Assembly (NCBI GenBank): GCA_030710605.1
Contig: CP092865.1
Coordinates: forward strand, 134,909,148 to 134,973,147
Origin: Cordylochernes scorpioides
Taxonomy: Eukaryota; Arthropoda; Arachnida; Pseudoscorpiones; Chernetidae
Direction: 5' to 3'
DNA: 64,000 nt
Shown: positions 30,392 to 41,922 of the stretch, piece by piece
Position numbering within the stretch: position 1 is the first letter of the stretch
Layout: every line of letters starts with the position of its first letter
Made by a program: the position numbers and the translations under genes
The notes under the pieces: model-generated
What the model saw: only the letters and a program-made list of their open reading frames with translations
Told to the model about the DNA's origin: nothing
Database searches by the model: none

Positions 30392-30607
30392 ACTCTCGTT
30401 CGGTGACTCATCGTAACGTAACCGGGCGTTACACTTTTTCATAAGTGACTCCCAGCCGCAACCTAATTTAAGACGTTGTCACGTCAAAATTGAAAATAAA
30501 GCATAAAATGTTTCTGCCATTAGGATTAATCAAAATATATCTTCAAAATTTCTGTGTTGGCGATTATAAATTGTAGACTTTCTGTGTGTTTTAAGCTTTA
30601 TATAAAA

Positions 30608-31652
30608 ACTAGCGGACGTTCCCGGCTTCACCCGAGGTTTTACCCGAGTAAAGGTTTGTCTAACGAACATTTGTTAAAACAATTCTCTATAAACTTATAA
30701 AAAGAAAGATATATTTTGATAATTTGAAACTCGTAAATTTGAATCTCTCGATAAAGTAAACATTTTTTCCCGGTCCCTGTGTGCCGTGTCATCCTGAATT
30801 TTGTCTTCCATAATTTTCTACATTACAAAATCATCGTTTTACCTAGTGAACATATTTTCCCTGGTCCCTTGAAAGATATTCGATAAGTTGAATAAAATCA
30901 TGGTCGTGAATCTCTCGATAAAGTGATTATTTTTTCCCTGTCCCTGTGTGCCGTGCCATCCTGAATTTTGTCTTCCATAATTTTCTACATTACAAAATCA
31001 TCGTTTTACCTAGTGAACATATTTTCCCGGTCGCTTGAAAGATATTTGATAAGTTGAATAAAATCATGGTCGTGAATCTCTCGATAAAGTGATTATTTTT
31101 TCCCGGTCCCTGTGTGCCGTGGCATCCTGAATTTTGTCTTTCCTAATTTTCTACATTACAAAATCATCGTTTTATCTACATATTTTCCCGGTCCCTTGGA
31201 AAATACTCGATAAGTTGAATAGAATCATGGTCGTTTATGGAAGATGGACGTAGTTCCCGGAGGTTACCCGCCCCCCCAGCGCTAGGACCTCTTGATCCCT
31301 CTGATTGGCCGGCGGCCGGAAGGGGGTGGGGGGGAGGGGGGGGGGGGAGGGGGGCTCTTGATCCCTCTGATTGGTCGGTGGGAACTTGGACTGTCCAATG
31401 GCCGGCGGCCGGACGGGGGGGCAGACCTAAGCCTAAGGCGGCGCTGCTTGCGAGTTAAAGCTACAAATCTGCAAATAACTCTAAGGATATTAAAGATATT
31501 CAAGAAATTATTTTTCGTAAACCTTTCTGGGGATACACCTAATAATATCCCAAAATTTCACGGCGATTGGATGTATGGTTTTTGAATCCATAGAGGACAC
31601 ACACACACACAGACACACAGACAGACAGACATTCAATTTTATATATATAGAT
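30608..31652 (+). repeat. unclassified ACTAGC...TATAGAT repeat family, copy 2
   Basis: Head ACTAGCGGACGTTCCCGGCT with GTTTTACCCGAG downstream; tail (ACACAC)n, (ACAG)n, ATTCAATTTTATATATATAG then AT. The middle holds three tandem units of about 166 bp, starting at 30740, 30907 and 31073 (TGAATCTCTCGATAAAGT). A GC-rich block 31283-31420 holds a doubled CTCTTGATCCCTCTGATTGG and a G-run. No protein. Probably a retroposon family, but I cannot name it. Confidence 0.55.
31316..31360 (+). other. long G-rich tract
   Basis: Near-continuous guanines with single T/A breaks and several runs of six or more. It can form G-quadruplexes and is a likely assembly weak point. Confidence 0.8.
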
Positions 31653-33107
31653 AATGTTTTCAACATATTTTGAATATTTCTGAGGAAAAGTTATTATATA
31701 TAGTGTATGTGTGCGGCTCTGAGACATAATCAATTTTCAAGAATATTGTTACGTAGTACATTATGAAAAGCGAACTTCAATATGGCACAGCTCTCTTTCT
31801 TTCTCTCTGTCAGTATTTAACCTTATATAATCTTATATGGACATTGTAATGATTCAGTTTCAATCTGAATCTCTCTCCCTCTCTTCACGTAACAGGATTT
31901 CTGGAGCATACTAAAGTCGCCAACTATCTGGATGGTACAGAAATTTATTTATGGCAAGTACAACTAAACATTTATAAACATTTTAATGAGGGAGTTTACG
32001 GAGTATATAATATAATAATTAAAATTAATAATTTGTTAATAAAATAATGAATACTTTTCTACGTAGCTCCTTCTTTATGAGACTGTGACTCACAGCTTCA
32101 ATCAGAGAGGTAATGAGGGGAGATTACAGAGTAAAAATATAATAATTAAAATGAATAATTTGTTAACAAATAATAAATGTGATTGTATACATAGCTCCTT
32201 CTTTATGGGACTGTGACTCAAAGCTTGCAATCTTGTTGCTACTAACATGGATCTTAACGTGTTTCTGTCAAGGATTTGCTCAGAGTCTTAGAATTTTGTT
32301 CTAGTGCCTTTGCGTCCTGTTTCTTGTGGGGTGAAAAGCGGTTTTGTCGTCTTATTAAATTCTTGGCTTTGATACAGCGTTGCAATTATGGAGTCAGTAG
32401 GAGAAAAATGTAAACCACAGCACCATGGCCTCGAAGTCTGCTCGGTATGCTTGTATTTGTCTTCCCTGTAACATAAAAAGATTATTATGTTTATTGACTT
32501 TTGACCATGATTATTAATGTTGTATGATATAGGAATATAGTGTAGAACAAGCGCAGCCATGCTTGTAGTAAATAAAATATATTACAATTAAAGGGTGGTA
32601 ATTACTAAATAAAATATAATTACTTAATAAAATATAAATAATATAAAACCACAACGGCTACGTAACATTCCCTAATCTATCAAGCATCTCCACCAAAAAG
32701 TCACATCGAAAATTAGGAAGGACAAACTTAAGGATGACACAGCAATTTATTTGAGGCAATAACAACTCAGAATTTATTTATTTATAGAACCCAAGTTTCT
32801 GGGGCGTACAGAAGTCGTCAACTACCCAGTCTGCCTTTTAATCAAAGCCTTCTTGGTTTTTTTTGCTATGCCAGTGAAAGTCCAATTCATGAGGTGGCCC
32901 AAGGCAGATTTCTTTCTTAGAAGATTTTCTAGGGATGCTGTATTTAGGTTGTTGATATTCACAAAATATCATAGAGGCAATGAGGTAAGTTTACAGAGTA
33001 GCAAAGTATACATATCAAAATTAAAAATCTCTGTTAATAAAAAAAATATATTTATCCCAAAAATTTTCCTAAATAGAAAATTAGGTAAAACTGGTTTACC
33101 AGTGTCA
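31653..33107. repeat. local duplications, no gene
   Basis: About 110 bp at 31987-32095 (AATGAGGGAGTTTACGGAGT...CTCCTTCTTTATGAGACTGT) recurs at 32111-32222, and a weaker third copy lies at 32975-33050. TTTCTGGAGCATACTAAAGT at 31900 parallels TTTCTGGGGCGTACAGAAGT near 32797. It looks like a decayed duplicated repeat. Confidence 0.5.
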
Positions 33108-33111
33108 GTAG

Positions 33112-33959
33112 TGTAGAGGCCACTTCTGGGGCCTCCACAAAGTCACCCACAGAATCAAGGAAAAGCCGGTGGACAATGAAGCGGACTTCGAGAATTCTTC
33201 TCTGTAAAAAACCAGCCCATCTCTTCACCTCCTTTTTTATTTCTAGTTTTTTTTTTAAATAACATATAGTACTATAATAAATTTTCCTTTATTTTAAATA
33301 AGCAGTTATTTTGGGCTTTCTATTTTTTAATTAATATTTTTAAATTAATATTTCGAAAGATAATTTTTTATTATAATTTTATTTTTTAATGTCTTTCTTA
33401 TCACAGATAAAGAGTTATTTAAATTTTTTAATTTTTGTTTGGTCACCCTGGGAGGAAAAAAGTTAGTGGCAAGCAAGTTTTTGGGGGGAGCTAGTCGGTG
33501 ATAGATAAGATAGTCACGAGGAAGTTTTAGTGGGGGGGCGGTGCTGGTTAGAAAAAGAGAAAAGAGTATAGAAAATCTCGTTAAATGTAGTTCTAAAAGA
33601 TTGTGGAGAGGGGTTTCCAGCCTTCCAGCTGAAGCACTAAAGCTAAGTATTTTCTTTTTATAATGATTTTTTTTAAAACAGGTATATATACATAAACTTT
33701 CCCACTCAATCGTCATTGCATATTTATTTATTTCATTTCTTATCTTTGTGTTTTTCTTTTGGTCAAAAGAGATAAATAAATATATAATGTAAATTTAACC
33801 AGAGTTTATGTCCTTCCTTTTTTTTTTAACCCCAGTGCGTGCAGGATACACGCAAACTATATATCTTTTTATAGCAGGATGTGCTATTTTTGTGAACTCC
33901 CTGAGAAAGAAAGAGGCTCATGGATATCTGGCAATAGCGTCAGATATTCCCCCTCGTCA
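33112..33959 (+). repeat. 5' LTR of the gypsy element
   Basis: 848 bp, TGTAGAGGCC...CCTCGTCA. Matches 45316-46164 throughout. GGGGCCTCC here against GCGGGCCTCC there, plus about nine homopolymer-type indels. Confidence 0.92.
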
Positions 33960-33960
33960 A

Positions 33961-33978
33961 TGGCGCCCAACGTGGGGC
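33961..33978 (+). other. tRNA-Lys-type primer-binding site
   Basis: TGGCGCCCAACGTGGGGC, one base after the LTR. This is the well-known 18-base complement of the tRNA-Lys(1,2) 3' end used by many retroviruses and some gypsy elements. Confidence 0.9.
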
Positions 33979-36900
33979 GATCAATTCCAAAAAAAAGGCC
34001 ACGAAAAGTTCACGGTAAAATAGCGCCCTGCTGCTTGAAACATGTAACTTGTAAAATCCTGTCTAAAGCATAAAACTAATAGATAAATGTGTGCTAGTTG
34101 GAGGCTACGGAAAATCCAGTAAAGAATGGGAAAGTCCACGAGGCGGCCAACCACGTGGAGAACGGATCCCGCCATTTTCTTTTTAAGGTAAGATTTGACA
34201 CATTTGTGGTGGTGCCTTTTTTTTTTAAATATTAGATAAACGAGCCATATTTTTTTAATTAAGCCAAATAATATGCTAGAAGGCCGCAGTTGCCCACTTA
34301 CATTTTAGTTTTAAAATTTACAGTAATGCCAAATTTATATTTAAAACTATTTGTACTATATGTAAAAAGATTTTCACATAAAAATAGAACGTCGTTTTTA
34401 GCCTATTGTGTAACATCATATTATATATCTTTAAATTAATACAATTGAACATTGGAAATCATTGGGATTAGGCGTTCGACGTCAAATTTTACATATAGCA
34501 ATTATAAGTAGTGGCTTAAAAATATGTACAGTCAGCACTTTCGCCTCTAAATGTACATCCTGCAGAATCTATTAAACTTGATGTATTGGTCTTTATTGCA
34601 AGCAGCTTATTTTGTATCGGTCAGGTAAAGTTGGTTTTCTTCCCTTGGATCAGAAGTTAATGGACATTTTATCAGAAGGTGTTCAGGGGTTTGTTGTTTC
34701 CACAAGTGCATGCAAGTGAACCAATTTTGCCAATTCTAAACAAATATGTGTCGAAGTCACCATGTGTCCAGTATAAAAATTTTGAACGTTATAGAAGTTG
34801 GGTTATAACTTAAAACACTGCATCATTTTGTAATCTATCTTTTAAATCATATATTGTCAACACCAGTAATTTTTTTTAGCAAGGTACACCAGTTTAGAGT
34901 ATTTGAAATCTCAATTTTTTATTTTTTGTGTTTATTAGTAAACAATTTTTTAAAAAATCCGTTATACTAGCTGGTAGATAGAAAATTACAAGGAAAATTT
35001 TTTAGCGGAAAAATGCAAAGAATCTGAGAAACCATGGGAAAGCAAATAAAGATGTCAATCAATGTCAAATTCTAGACTTCCTCCCCCGCAAGTTTGATTG
35101 ACAAGTCGGCGAGACACTAAGGGTTTCAAGAGAACCGCTTTTCCCGCCTACAAGGAAATTTTTAACAAAGACAGTCTAGACCAAGCTTTTGGTGGGAAAG
35201 GTACGTTTTTTTTGAAAGGCTTAGCCTTTAGGCTTGGCACTATGCCTGCCACATATTTCTTCCATTTCTTTTATTTATCTATTCATTTTAATTTAGTATA
35301 ATATTCTAATAATATGCCATATATATTTAAAAACAATCTTTGTACAAGACATTAGGACAAGACAATATATTTATGGATGCCAGTATGGCCAATTTTATGG
35401 TAAAAAAGCCATCGCAACGCAATTCTCTTGTGTAAAATGTTTTATTACCATTTAGATTACAGTTATGTATAACAATTTATTTTCTCCATTATTTATTTTA
35501 ATTTACTTTAGTTTTTTTTTTTTTGGTTACTATAATTCATGCAAACAATATGTTTGTTCAATTTTAGTTCTAGATAAAAACGTGTTCCAATTTTTATTTT
35601 TAACAGCGTAGATGACATTAAACTGGTCTCGTAATTTTATTTTTGCATGGACATACCATCTTGAGTAGATAGTAATCTGTAATTCTGTAGAATTGTATAT
35701 TCTCATTTGTAACTCCTCGTGGAGGGAAATGCGTGACAACAGTTTAGCGTTTATTGACAGAAAAACCTTCTTTGTATAGATTATTAGCCTTTTTTTTTTT
35801 CAGTCACCTTTGATTATATTTTTTGCATGTGTCACGCACATTACAAATAGTACTGCATATAGTTTATCTCTCCCATTTATAGGTGTATTTATATTTTATT
35901 ATTTTAGTTATTATCGTATTCAATCCAATAGCGATTTTTTTATAATATGATAACCCATATTACAGAATTTGGTGGGGAAGGTTTTCCTTTTTAATGAAAG
36001 TAGTGAAATTGTTGTTTCTTTTCTTTATCTCCAGCCAAGGAACGAGATCATTTTTATATAACCTGCATCCTTTGGAAATTAATGACTCTATTTCGGAATA
36101 CGAACTTAGCAGTTTACCAGATATTTGTTTTTTTTGATAACCTTAGATAAACAGAGATAGAGAGTATTGCACCTCGTGTGTGTTTGCACTTGACTGGTTT
36201 TGATAAGCCTTTCCAGAAACCCTTATCTTCAGATTGTCTGGCAGCAGAGGCCTATAACAAAGGAGAAGCTTATAGTATCATAGCAGACTTAAAAACTCGT
36301 TTCGACATCGGCTTTCGTAGTTTTATGAAATGTGACGTTAGGCATTGGTAACCAGTTGCAAAGACTACATTTCTGGGAGGTCGGGAATAGGCCTTGAAGA
36401 CTAGGAAGGGTGTCTTGCGTAGCCTTTGAACTGTGGATGTCGGAGCATGTAATTTTGCCTACAAATTTGTATATTAAATAGGATTTAAGGATGCTCATGA
36501 AGGTGGACGTGAGTGAAGAACGACAAAAAAAAAACATAATATCCCGATGGACGCCACCGAGCGTAAAAAACCACGTGGCATGAACCAGTTGAAGAATGGG
36601 TCATTGTGGTAGTATGTGAAGAAATCATCTGAAATATATGCATCATTTATAAAATATAGATTTAATCTATATATATCCCATCTGCAGGCTGATGCACCAA
36701 TTCGCTCAGAATTTCCAAGATTGATTAACCGGCATGCCAAGTTAACCTACGCAAGATATAGTTGTGCCAACTTGCACCTACTCAGATGTGTCTAGGCTCG
36801 GTTCACCTCTGTCATACCACGAGAAAACACTGCGACAGCCATGTTGTAACGAGATAAACCTTTAGTACCATAACGATATATATATTTTAGCATGCAATCC

Positions 36901-37512
36901 CGCAATTTAGTGAGACTTCAATTGGAAAGTGTGCTGTATCAAACCAGGTCAAGTCAAATTACACATAATACCATCAAAAGTGTAAGAGAAATTAGCCCGC
37001 AATTGATAGTAAAATTTTGAACTACCGCGTAGTGAGCAAACGTAATCCCTAGCAGAACAGATAGGTCAATCTAATATAATGATGTCTAATCTATTTTATT
37101 TTTAGTTAAAAGGAGGTCCAGGCTGGACTAAAGAAAAGAACAATATAGTAGACCCTGATATATATATAAAATAAAATGCGTATAAAACAAAACCCTCCCA
37201 TAGATAGGCACTCTAGGTGAATCAATCTTTATGTTTATATATAGTGTTTTACCATAACTGGCGATGCATCATTATGCAGGCTGGTGCACTACTGTGAGAA
37301 GTATACCTGTCGAACAAGATGTCCAATTGTCCAGTTTGTTGTTGTTAGCATATGCACTAACGCATATCCTATTATTAGAAGAAGAAATTCTGCCATAAGA
37401 AAGAACATTTCTCTCTATATCTTCCATAATCTTTCCAACCCTCTGAATCTACTTGTTGAGATTATTTATTTCTCTAATAGAAGTCATTGCAGATCCTGTC
37501 AGTAAGCCTTGA
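33979..37512 (+). other. long non-coding leader of the gypsy element
   Basis: No coding motif in 3.5 kb; small open frames only. A consensus-like splice donor AAG|GTAAGA sits at 34185-34193, and a pyrimidine-preceded CATTGCAG ends at 37492, just before gag. Removal of most of the leader by splicing is possible but unproven. Confidence 0.5.
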
Positions 37513-38468
37513 AACGAGAGCATCAAAAATGAATACGCAAATGGGCCCGACGATAATAATACCTCAACTAACCCAGACCAATTGTACCTGCCCGCTGCAC
37601 TGCTGCAGTTGGAGAAATTCACGGGAAACACATCAAGTAAATTTGATTCATTTATAAAAAACCTAGAGAGCGTATATAGCAAGCACCTTCTGAGTGATAC
37701 AAACAGGGTAATCTTGCTAAACAACCACCTTCGCGGAGCAGCCAAAGACTTCGCTCAGCTCCCGCAGAACGACCATCTGGATTATGAAGAACTAAAGAGG
37801 CGGCTGTCGAAGAAGTTCCGTGTCCATGTTCCAGCCGCAGAGTCCCGTAAGAACTTCTTCGGAGCAAGACAAATGTTGGGGGAGTCAGTAACTGACTTTG
37901 CTGATAGAGTAGTGAGCTTGGCTCACCAGATAGAGTCAGAAGACCTCACGATCGGCAGGAAAGAAAGGAAGAGAGTGTTCGTAGCCGGGCTACACCCTGC
38001 AATCCGTTCCCGCGTGTTCGACCACCACCAGGAAGATTGGGATACACTCGTAGATAGAGCACAAGGAGTTGAGGACAACGAGCGGGAATTCTCTTTAACA
38101 AAGGAGGAGGGACACCAAAGGAACTAGAGAAGCTTACAAAAAGGATGACCGAGATGTATGAGGAGATTAGAGAACTAAGGAGGGCGCAGGATACAACAAA
38201 GAAGCAAGAAAACAACAGGGAATATCGCCAGCACTACAACAGGGGCACCTACAATAGAGACCAGCGAAGGAATGACCAAAGCGCGGGCAACAGAACAACC
38301 CAGAACCATAGTGGAAGCCCCAACATAATAATGGACCAAGGTCGAACAACGGTCACAGGAATGGAAAGGAAGAGAACGGACGCGGCTACCCATCAGTAAA
38401 TAAGCGCAAATGTTTCACTTGTGGAGAGCCAGGACATTTCGCCGCCCGCTGCCCACGAGGAAAAAACT
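37513..38468 (+). pseudogene. gypsy Gag with zinc knuckle
   Basis: The main frame 37513-38127 holds a capsid-like domain: LQLEKFTGNTSSKFDSFIKN, LLNNHLRGAAKDFAQLP, DYEELKRRLSKKF, LGESVTDFADRVVSLA, RKRVFVAGLHPAIRS. An ATG at 37529 is in a different frame from the body, so a one-base shift lies between them. The body stops at 38127; a charged K/R/E/N-rich part continues in another frame to 38399, and the CCHC knuckle CFTCGEPGHFAARC lies at about 38412-38453, ending at a stop at 38466-38468. Gag coats the RNA and builds the particle. Broken by at least three shifts or stops. Confidence 0.85.
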
Positions 38469-38538
38469 AGGTCCTGCTTGTCTTAGGGCAGGGGGCAAAT
38501 CTGCAGGGACTACTACCTGCCATTTCTGTAGCTGTATA

Positions 38539-40345
38539 TAATAATAAAGATTCTGTACCATTAATGCATAAGCTTATAATAGACACGGGCTCTGAAGCCA
38601 ACATATTTAACCTAAAAACTTGTAAATAAGGACCTATTCGAGCTGAACAAGCCAATAATGTTAAAGGGGCTAGGGGGGTTCAGGGTTCCATCAGAAGGGA
38701 GTAGTCTAGTAGAGATAGGAGCAGAGATCAATGGGAAGGCAATCAGGAATGTCAGGACCACTTTCGAATTCTGTGACTTAGGCTTTGCAGACTATGGACG
38801 GCATTTTAGGCATGCCAGGAATTAGGGCACTACGACTCACTATGAGCCACGATGGGACAATAACATCCGAATACGAGAAGAAGGGTGATCCGTGTTCATC
38901 AGCTTTTAAATCACCAATCATAGCGAAAGAACTAGAGGCGCTACCGCCCAGATTACCCATAGACCAAATAAGGACAGGAGAAGACGTGGTCAGAGCATTT
39001 CCTCACTGTTTTTGCGACGGAATTAGCGATATGGGAGAGGGTTCGACAATAACAGCCCCTGAACTGAGAATGTTGTCGGCAAAAACCAATACATAAACGT
39101 CAGTACCCTATACCAGCGATAACAGTCCCAAAGGTAAAGGCCTTGGTAAAAGAACTGGAGGAAGTTGGGATTAGTGGAGGAATGTACATCTTTATGGAAC
39201 TCCCCTCTATTCCCTGTTGCGAAATCTGACGGTAGTGTCAGGATTACACTGGACCTCCGCCTAATTAATGATGCGACGGAATTCTTCCCTTTCCCCATAC
39301 CCAGAGTTGAAGACAACTTGCGAGCCTTTGCGGGCGCCAAAGTCTTCAGCACTCTAGACTTAACCTCCGGGTTCTTTCAAATTCACATCCCAGAGTGTGA
39401 TCGCGACTATTTCGCTTTTTCCTTACCTTGGGGGAGGTACCGATTTGCACGTTTGGCACAAGGTGCAAAGAATTCAGCACAAATCTTCCAATGGGCTATG
39501 AATATAGTACTGGGAGATTTGTTATTAAGTGCGTACGATTGTACATCGACGACGTGATTGTCTACAGTAGCTCCTTCGAGCAACATGTAGCAGACCTTGC
39601 TGCTGTACTCGAACGCTTGAATAAATTTCGCCTGCGAGCCAAACGTGCTAAGAGCTACTTCTTCCGAGATTCGGTAGAATACTTGGGTCATACCATCGAC
39701 CAAGAAGGAATTAAACCCCTTTACGACAACGTCGCAGCATTAAAAGAGATATGCCACGGCCTAAGAACATCAGGGCTGTGAGAAGTCTACTAGGCATGGT
39801 AAATTACTATAGGGCGTTTCGTGCCCAATGCAGGAGAAGTCCTCGCTCCTCTGAGCAATCTATTGAAGAAAGGGCACAAATTCTTCTGGGGTACCGCAGA
39901 ACAAGCGGCCTTTGAAATCATAAAGAAGGTACTTACGAGTGAGCCAGTACTGGTCCATCCAGTGCAAGTAAGCCCTTTATATTAAACACTGACGCCAGTG
40001 GGATAGCAGTCGGAGCCTGCCTACAGCAGGAGGTACAAGGAGTCGTAAAGCCCGTAGCTTATTATAGCAAACGACTTTCTGGACCCGAGACCGCTACTCC
40101 ACCATAGAGAAAGAGGCATACGCGGTAGTACTAGCGCTACAGCATTTTAAACACCTTATAGCTGGTAGCAGTATAGAAGTCCTTACCGACCATAAACCTA
40201 TAACGTATAATAAAGGGTCGGATTACAAAAACGCACGGTTATCCAGGTGGGGCAGAAATTATCCAGGAATTTAGAGTTACCTTTGCCTATGTACCAGGGA
40301 AAGACAACAGAGTAGCAGATTTCCTAAGTCAGGGTTTCCTTGCAG
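38539..40345 (+). pseudogene. gypsy protease, reverse transcriptase and RNase H remnants
   Basis: Protease: LIIDTGSEANIFNL near 38572-38613 (catalytic D-T-G), followed by a stop. RT: 39165-39557 has LWNSPLFPVAKSDGSVRITL, FSTLDLTSGFFQIHI (first catalytic D) and FSLPWGRYRF; a frame change leads to 39428-39781 with YIDDVIVYSS (second catalytic pair, 39542 onward) and EYLGHTIDQEGIKP. RNase H: pieces with ILNTDASGIAVGACLQQ, VAYYSKRLSG, KEAYAVVLALQHFKHL and VLTDHKPITY across 39970-40210. The domain order is normal for Ty3/gypsy. Catalytic motifs remain, but several frameshifts and stops separate them. Confidence 0.88.
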
Positions 40346-40596
40346 CAATGATCTCAGCACTTTAGAAGATAATAGGGTTGTGGCCGCAGTCACTATTGAA
40401 CAAGGGTCCCCTTTATTGTCTAACGATGAGGTTTGGTCGGAGCTGAAGCGTGATCCTAAGTGGTCACCATTAATCACCAGGATAGAGACTAGGGTAGGGG
40501 ACAGGCATAATCCCACATAAACATAAGGAATACATGAGGAAAGATTGGATGCCTATATGTATATAACGACCAGGGTAACTGGGTGAAGGTGATCCC

Positions 40597-41922
40597 GAGA
40601 TTCGTTGATCAATCGAGTCATGGGCTATCACCACAACATCGCCTCCGCAGGACACTTCGGAGTGAGGAAGGACGCTGCGCCGACTGAGGTCTGAATATTT
40701 CTGGCTAGAATGAGGACGGAAGTCCAAAACTATATACGCAGGTGCTGAGAATTGTCAATTTTCAAACCAAGGCGCATCCAAGGCGGCGAATGCCCCACAC
40801 TTCAGGCCAATGCAGCCATTCGAGCATATCGCTATAGACTTCATTGGTCCATTGGAGACTACTCCACGAGGCCACAACAGCATATTATCAATCATGGACT
40901 TATTTACTAAATACCCAATATTGGTACCGACAAGGGATCAGACGGCAGGAACTGTAGTGAAGGCCCTTGTGGATAGGGTGATTACGCATCATGGGAGTAC
41001 CCAAGACGGTGCTGTCAGATCGTGGTTCAGCATTCATAAGCCAAGTCTTTAAAGGGGTCTGTAAAGCGCTAGGAATATCGGCGGTAAATACCACTGCCTG
41101 GAGACCGCAAAGCAATGGAGCAGTTGAGCGTCAAAACCGAACGGTAATAGAATCACTGAGGCGTTGTGCATGTGGGTCCAACTGGGATAACATTCTGTCC
41201 ATGGTAGCGTTTGCCATTAGGTCCACCGAACATGCCTCAACAGGATATACACCAGCAAAACTCCTTTACGGATATGAGCTGAGACAGCCACAACCTTTCG
41301 AAGAACTAAGAGGCTACCCTATAATTAATGATTCTATTAACCATTATGCGACAGCTTATAAGCACCAGATAGCTGAAAAATGGAGACGGCGAGAGAGAAA
41401 GTGCGGCAGACTTATCTAAAAGGTCAGGACGAAGCTGGAGCCAAATTTGCCGAAAGCAAACTGCGGGTATTTCCCGAAGGGCAGCTGGTTTTAGTAGAAA
41501 GAATGCATGAGACGAAAGGACGTCATAAGCTAGAACCACGATACGAGGGCCCGTTCTTAGTACTGGAGCGCACCGGAGAAACAGTCTACCTGCTCGAAGA
41601 TACCAAAAGTGGTAAGAGGGATAAGTTCCATGTAGATCGTATGAAGGCCTACTACGAGCCTATTAGGACCTACCCGCTAAATTCAACAAATAACCAGGAA
41701 AAGGAAAGCGAAGAGGATGAGGAATTCTGTAGCACAAATCCAGGATTTGTGAATTTCTTTTACCCTCTGAGCAAATCAGCTGTACCACCTAGCAGTAACC
41801 AAACAGCACAAGTTCAAAGTTCAGATAATGGTCAGAATTCGTCAGCTATACGACGCTCTACACGTGAGAGGAAGCCGACAAGGTGTAGACTTTGTGATGA
41901 GAGCGGTGGCCATAGTCACTGA
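40597..41922 (+). pseudogene. gypsy integrase and C-terminal tail
   Basis: A zinc-binding HH..CC half lies in pieces near 40620-40750 (HH, GHFG). DDE core: FEHIAIDFIGPL (first D, about 40828-40863), then in a shifted frame KTVLSDRGSAFIS (second D, near 41020) and SNGAVERQNRTV (E, near 41125). A GPY/F-like segment EPRYEGPFLVLERTGETVYL is at about 41533-41592. The last frame (41380-41922) ends in an acidic, then Arg-rich tail with CRLCDESGGHSH. The integrase inserts the cDNA; here the core is split by one frameshift, so it is inactive as read. Confidence 0.85.

Larger units (their letters stand above)
28015..30500 (-). mobile_element. Helentron (Helitron2-type), internally deleted copy
   Basis: Carries the C-terminal part of a Helitron helicase fused to an endonuclease on the minus strand. 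Subterminal inverted repeats: ATTTTACGTGACAAC at 28055-28069 and GTTGTCACGTCAAAAT at 30475-30490. The 3' end (GTTTGCCTGTAAAGTCGG on the plus strand) and the 5' UTR (from about 29660) recur in the second copy at 62416-64000. The 5' UTR joins the helicase near 29655, so the Rep and N-terminal helicase parts were deleted. The outer 5' edge is approximate. Confidence 0.75.

Noticed and set aside
31237-31585. Gly/Pro-rich open frames
   Set aside because: Produced by the G-rich tract and duplicated GC block; low complexity on both strands.
33112-33959. Separate 850-bp dispersed duplication unrelated to the gypsy genes
   Set aside because: TSD, tRNA-Lys PBS, polypurine tract and position on both sides of gag-pol show that they are the element's LTRs.
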